Of a stretch of 34,036 nucleotides of DNA, positions 31,000 to 34,036 are shown piece by piece. Made by a program: the position numbers and the translations under genes. Within the stretch, counting starts at the first letter, position 1. Every line of letters starts with the position of its first letter. This DNA is from UBA1738 sp045580145. GTDB taxonomy: Bacteria; Bacillota; Clostridia; UBA1381. Below the pieces are notes generated by a model. That model saw only the letters and a list, made by a program, of their open reading frames with translations. It searched no databases and had not been told where the DNA came from. Location of the stretch: the NCBI GenBank assembly GCA_045580145.1, contig JAZNNI010000046.1, forward strand, positions 1 through 34,036, in the 5' to 3' direction.

Positions 31000-31912
31000 A
31001 ATCATCATTTTCCTTTGATACCTTTACACCGCTATCCTCTGCGCGTGTTACGTAAAAATCCGGACAGCCCCCGAAATACCTTTTATATTCTGCTCCAAAA
31101 TCATACATAAATGCATCCACACGGCTGTTTTTCACAACCGAAAAAATACCGCCGTCTTCTAAGACTCCACTTCCGTATGCATCATCAAGTCTTTTTACAA
31201 CATCAAGAAGCCTCGATACCTTCTTTAAATTATTTTTCTCAGCAATATGCGCCGCTTCCCTGTTTAGAGCGTTTCCAAGCTTTTCCCAATCATTTCTTGC
31301 GAGTGCATCAAGTCCGTCCTTTGCAAGTGTATCCTGCGGGAATTTTCTTATAACTTCCTTCTCGCCAATATGTGAAATCACTATCTTTACCTGCGAATCA
31401 GGAAAAGGCAAATACCTTATCCGCTGCCCATCAAAAATTGTGATATGGTCTTTTTTAGATGACAGACAAATCATATTTTTTTCAAGCTCGTCAAAGTGCT
31501 TCGCTATTTCTTGCGGCGGCGGCACCTTTTTGCAAAACCCGCCCAGCGCCGAAAAAAACATCGGTTGAACCGGCTGTGACAGTGCGGTATTATAAAACAT
31601 AAAAATTTTTGCTCCGCCAACCTCTACTCCATATTTTTCCACATCTAAAAGCAGCTTGATAATTTCCTTTTCCTTGTTGTATTCAAAGTCCAGCCTGTTA
31701 CAGCTCAAAAATTCCGTGCTGTCGGAAAACTGCACTTCCACCCTATCATCATCACGCCGCAAAAGAGCAATGCATCCGCCTATAGATGTGGAGCACCCAA
31801 CCGTCATCCCAGGACGCGAGAAAAACACTATGGGCTTGCCAACAAAATATGCTTCCTCGCACTTTTTTCCATACCTTTTTTCAAAGTCAGTAAATATCTT
31901 GTTATAATCCAT
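30995..31912 (-). CDS. Galactokinase-like (GHMP superfamily) protein, probably degenerate
   Basis: A 305-residue protein. The C-terminal part (VDAFMYDFGAEYKRYFG, CPDFYVTRAEDSG) closely follows the galactokinase C-terminus, and MTVGCSTSIGGCIAL sits where PGRxNLIGEHTDY should be. The ATP-loop equivalent of GxGFGG reads GSGVLEDGGIFSVV. Key motifs are thus altered and kinase activity is doubtful. The ATG at 31912 is chosen over one 15 codons upstream because GGTGAT lies just before it and MDYNKIFTDFEKRYG looks like the domain start. Substrate unknown. Confidence 0.75.
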   Translation of the reverse strand: MDYNKIFTDFEKRYGKKCEEAYFVGKPIVFFSRPGMTVGCSTSIGGCIALLRRDDDRVEVQFSDSTEFLSCNRLDFEYNKEKEIIKLLLDVEKYGVEVGGAKIFMFYNTALSQPVQPMFFSALGGFCKKVPPPQEIAKHFDELEKNMICLSSKKDHITIFDGQRIRYLPFPDSQVKIVISHIGEKEVIRKFPQDTLAKDGLDALARNDWEKLGNALNREAAHIAEKNNLKKVSRLLDVVKRLDDAYGSGVLEDGGIFSVVKNSRVDAFMYDFGAEYKRYFGGCPDFYVTRAEDSGVKVSKENDDS

Positions 31913-31993
31913 ATCATCACCGGTTTTAATTATATATTTTGTTATAATTATTCTCACTAATGCATAGAATTATTTAGTAAGTTTACAAAAAGA

Positions 31994-32022
31994 TTGACAA
32001 TTTGCTCTTATTTGATTATAAT
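31994..32022 (+). promoter_or_regulatory. Promoter of greA
   Basis: Perfect TTGACA (31994-31999), 17 nt, perfect TATAAT (32017-32022), about 58 nt before the start codon. Confidence 0.85.
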
Positions 32023-32080
32023 ATATTGGAACGTGATTTGACATAATTACTTTTTATTATAGAAAGGAAGTATTTTTAAA

Positions 32081-32596
32081 ATGGCAGAAACCAAAGAAAT
32101 TATTTTGACATCAATCGGTATGGCTGCTCTAAAGTCCGGTCTGGATTACTTGAAAACAGAAAAAAGAAGTGAGATTACAGAAAAAATCAAGATAGCTCGA
32201 GGTTTTGGCGATCTTTCTGAAAATGCCGAATATGATGAGGCAAAAAATGAGCAGGCAGAAGTTGAATCAAAAATCAATCAGCTGATGAATATGCTTAAAT
32301 ATACACGAACTCTTGAGGATAACGAAATCGAAGCAGGTACAGTTTGCATCGGTAACACGATTGAAATTCAAGAAGTTGGTGAGGACGAAATCGAAACATA
32401 TGCGGTTGTGAGTGCAGACGAGATTGAAATGTATGCAATCCTAAACTCCGACGAGGACGACGAGGTTCTCCTTTCTGCAAACTCACCTGTAGGCAAGGCT
32501 CTTTTAGGACATAAGGTCGGCGAAACAGTTACTGTGGAAACCCCTGTTGCAAGCATCGACTTCGTAATCAAGAACATATATAAATATGAAGAATAA
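32081..32596 (+). CDS. greA: Transcription elongation factor GreA
   Basis: The 171-residue protein has an N-terminal coiled coil with the acidic tip (GFGDLSENAEYDEAKNEQAE, about 45-65) that enters the polymerase secondary channel to stimulate transcript cleavage, and a C-terminal FKBP-like domain (SPVGKALLGHKVGETVTVETP). It is slightly longer than the usual ~158 residues because of extra acidic residues (ADEIEMYAILNSDEDDE) in the C-terminal domain. Monocistronic, with promoter and terminator. Confidence 0.95.
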   Translation: MAETKEIILTSIGMAALKSGLDYLKTEKRSEITEKIKIARGFGDLSENAEYDEAKNEQAEVESKINQLMNMLKYTRTLEDNEIEAGTVCIGNTIEIQEVGEDEIETYAVVSADEIEMYAILNSDEDDEVLLSANSPVGKALLGHKVGETVTVETPVASIDFVIKNIYKYEE

Positions 32597-32599
32597 AAG

Positions 32600-32626
32600 A
32601 AAACTGCCCTACTTGGGCAGTTTTTT
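32600..32626 (+). terminator. Rho-independent terminator of greA
   Basis: Stem AAAACTGCCC / GGGCAGTTTT (32600-32609 and 32615-32624) with a 5-nt loop and T-run, directly after the stop. Confidence 0.92.
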
Positions 32627-32642
32627 CGTGCAAGCTTAGTGT

Positions 32643-32671
32643 TTGACAAAGAAACTGTATAGTGATATAAT
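32643..32671 (+). promoter_or_regulatory. Promoter of the BspA-like gene
   Basis: TTGACA (32643-32648), 17 nt, TATAAT (32666-32671), both perfect, followed by GGGGAG before the start codon. Confidence 0.85.
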
Positions 32672-32708
32672 ACAAGCATACACTTAGATAAAAAGGGGAG
32701 CAGGAAAA

Positions 32709-34036
32709 ATGAAATTTAAGAGCATTATTTTTGGTGCAATTCTCATCTGTATAATGAACTTTATGCAGATAAATACCAATGCAGCAAGTATTGATGATTT
32801 AACATATGCCATTTCTTCAGGCGAGGTTACTATCACAGATTGTGATACAAGCGCAAGTGGTGAGCTTACAATTCCGGCAAATATAGAAGGATATCCAGTT
32901 ACTTCCATTGGATATCAAGCTTTTGACGGATGCTCAAGCTTGACAAGCATCACTATTCCAAATAGTGTGACTTATATTAATTATCGTGCTTTTCAATATT
33001 GCACTGGTTTGACAAACGTGACTATTCCGAATAGCGTGACTTACATCGGAGATCTTGCTTTTAGCGATTGCATCAGCTTGACAAGCGTGACTATTCCAAA
33101 TAGCGTGACTTCCATCGCAGATCTTGCTTTTGACCAGTGCCGTAGCTTAAAAAAAGTATACTATAATGGTGATATTTCTTCTTGGTTAAATATTGATTTT
33201 TTACATGACTCAAGTACCTCAAGTACCTCAAACCCACTATCAAACGGGGCACAGTTATATATAAATGATGTTCTTGCTACCGATATTATTATCCCAAATG
33301 ATGTGTCTTCTATTGGAGATTGTGCCTTTTACGGATGCACCAGTTTGTCAAGCATCACCATTCCAGATAGCGTGTCTTCTATTGGAAATTCTGCCTTTTA
33401 CGGATGCTCAAACTTGACAAGCATCACTATTCCCAATAGTGTGACTTCTATTGGAGATTATGCTTTTCAAGGATGTACCAGATTGTCAAGCATCACTATT
33501 CCCAATAGTGTGACTTCTATTGGACATTCTGCCTTTTACGGATGCTCAAACTTGACAAGCGTCACTATTCCGAACAGCGTGACTTCTATTGGATATTATG
33601 CTTTTTACGGATGCTCAAGTTTGGCAAGCATTACTCTTCCAAACAGTGTGACTTCCATCGGATACTCTACCTTTTACGGATGCTCAAGTTTGGCAAGCAT
33701 TACTCTTCCGGATAGTGTATCTTCTATTATGGATTCTGCTTTTAGCCAGTGCAGTAACTTAAAAAAAGTATACTATAACGGAGATATTTCTTCTTGGCTA
33801 AATATTGATCTTTCATATGACTCAAACCCACTATCAAACGGAGCACAGTTATATCTTGATGGTATACTTGCTACCGACATCGTCATACCCGATGGCATGA
33901 CTTCCATTAAAAAATATGCATTTGAAGGATGTACTAGTTTGACAAGCATTACTCTTCCAAACAGTGTGACTTCCATCGGATACTCTACCTTTTACGGATG
34001 CTCAAGTTTGGCAAGCATTACTCTTCCGGATAGTGT
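32709..34036 (+). CDS. BspA-like leucine-rich-repeat surface protein, C-terminus off window
   Basis: 442 codons are visible and the frame is still open at the right edge. Residues 1-25 are a signal peptide (MKFKSIIFGAILICIMNF, cleavage near NTNA/AS). Then come at least 14 LRR_5 repeats of about 23 residues (consensus SITIPNSVTSIGxxAFxGCSxLT). Two spacer modules KKVYYNGDISSWLNID...NPLSNGAQLY interrupt the repeats at 33155-33290 and 33762-33895. BspA-type proteins are secreted or cell-wall-bound and associated with adhesion in gut and oral bacteria. No cell-wall anchor is visible because the end is missing. Confidence 0.93.
   Translation, partial: MKFKSIIFGAILICIMNFMQINTNAASIDDLTYAISSGEVTITDCDTSASGELTIPANIEGYPVTSIGYQAFDGCSSLTSITIPNSVTYINYRAFQYCTGLTNVTIPNSVTYIGDLAFSDCISLTSVTIPNSVTSIADLAFDQCRSLKKVYYNGDISSWLNIDFLHDSSTSSTSNPLSNGAQLYINDVLATDIIIPNDVSSIGDCAFYGCTSLSSITIPDSVSSIGNSAFYGCSNLTSITIPNSVTSIGDYAFQGCTRLSSITIPNSVTSIGHSAFYGCSNLTSVTIPNSVTSIGYYAFYGCSSLASITLPNSVTSIGYSTFYGCSSLASITLPDSVSSIMDSAFSQCSNLKKVYYNGDISSWLNIDLSYDSNPLSNGAQLYLDGILATDIVIPDGMTSIKKYAFEGCTSLTSITLPNSVTSIGYSTFYGCSSLASITLPDS

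Noticed and set aside
1303..34036. tRNA, rRNA or riboswitch genes
   Set aside because: The intergenic gaps were read for cloverleaf ends, CCA-adjacent stems and known riboswitch cores. None was recognised; most gaps are explained by promoters, repeats and terminators.

Overview
The window reads as a chromosomal segment of a low-GC, Gram-positive anaerobe of the class Clostridia. The evidence is a complete Na+-type V/A-ATPase operon in the ntp order, a gdpP-rplI-dnaB-tilS-ftsH housekeeping operon, a luxS/mtnN recycling cluster, strong AGGAGG-type ribosome sites with occasional TTG/GTG starts, and a BspA-type leucine-rich-repeat protein common in gut Firmicutes. No genus can be assigned from the sequence alone.

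Layout, left to right. (1) 1-1302: a truncated SDR oxidoreductase and an AraC-type regulator, divergent from overlapping promoters. (2) 1491-2585: ychF with its own promoter and terminator. (3) 3092-11500, minus strand: one tightly packed operon gdpP, rplI, dnaB, tilS, ftsH, a DUF1858 redox protein and a CNNM/CBS transporter. (4) 11714-17876, plus strand: the most unusual part, an AT-rich array of about eight accessory cassettes separated by a conserved intergenic repeat. (5) 17881-20892, plus strand: an AlkD-like glycosylase, luxS, an adenine phosphoribosyltransferase, mtnN and a Nudix hydrolase. (6) 20912-29220, minus strand: nine V/A-ATPase subunit genes. (7) 29425-31912: two convergent genes whose products look like catalytically degenerate relatives of asparagine synthetase and galactokinase. 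(8) greA, then a BspA-like surface protein that runs off the right edge.

The cassette array is the main discovery candidate. Each unit appears to consist of a promoter (TTGGCA, 17 nt, TTATAT-like) with a conserved TTATACAGTCTTTATA core, a short GTCGAA...AAAGGAG leader and ribosome site, an ORF, and a tail TTTTT..TCCTAACTTGA. Junctions recur seven times in one orientation. The cargo is unrelated from unit to unit: small multi-pass membrane proteins, a WapI-like immunity protein, a propeller-like protein, a zinc-ribbon protein, a DUF1835/DUF3658 protein, and a voltage-gated-type K+ channel followed by Bro-N and DUF3791 genes. Both ends carry the same variant tail (ACTTGACAAAATCATA), as if the block were inserted into, or expanded from, one site upstream of the alkylation-repair gene. 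The organisation resembles integron cassettes and the recombinase-associated interbacterial-defence (orphan immunity) clusters known from Bacteroidales. However, it lacks attC core pairs and a local integrase, and each unit seems to bring its own promoter.

The flanking genes form coherent modules. GdpP degrades c-di-AMP. The luxS-apt-mtnN group recycles S-adenosylhomocysteine and salvages adenine. The V/A-ATPase keeps the residues expected for Na+ binding in its rotor subunit.
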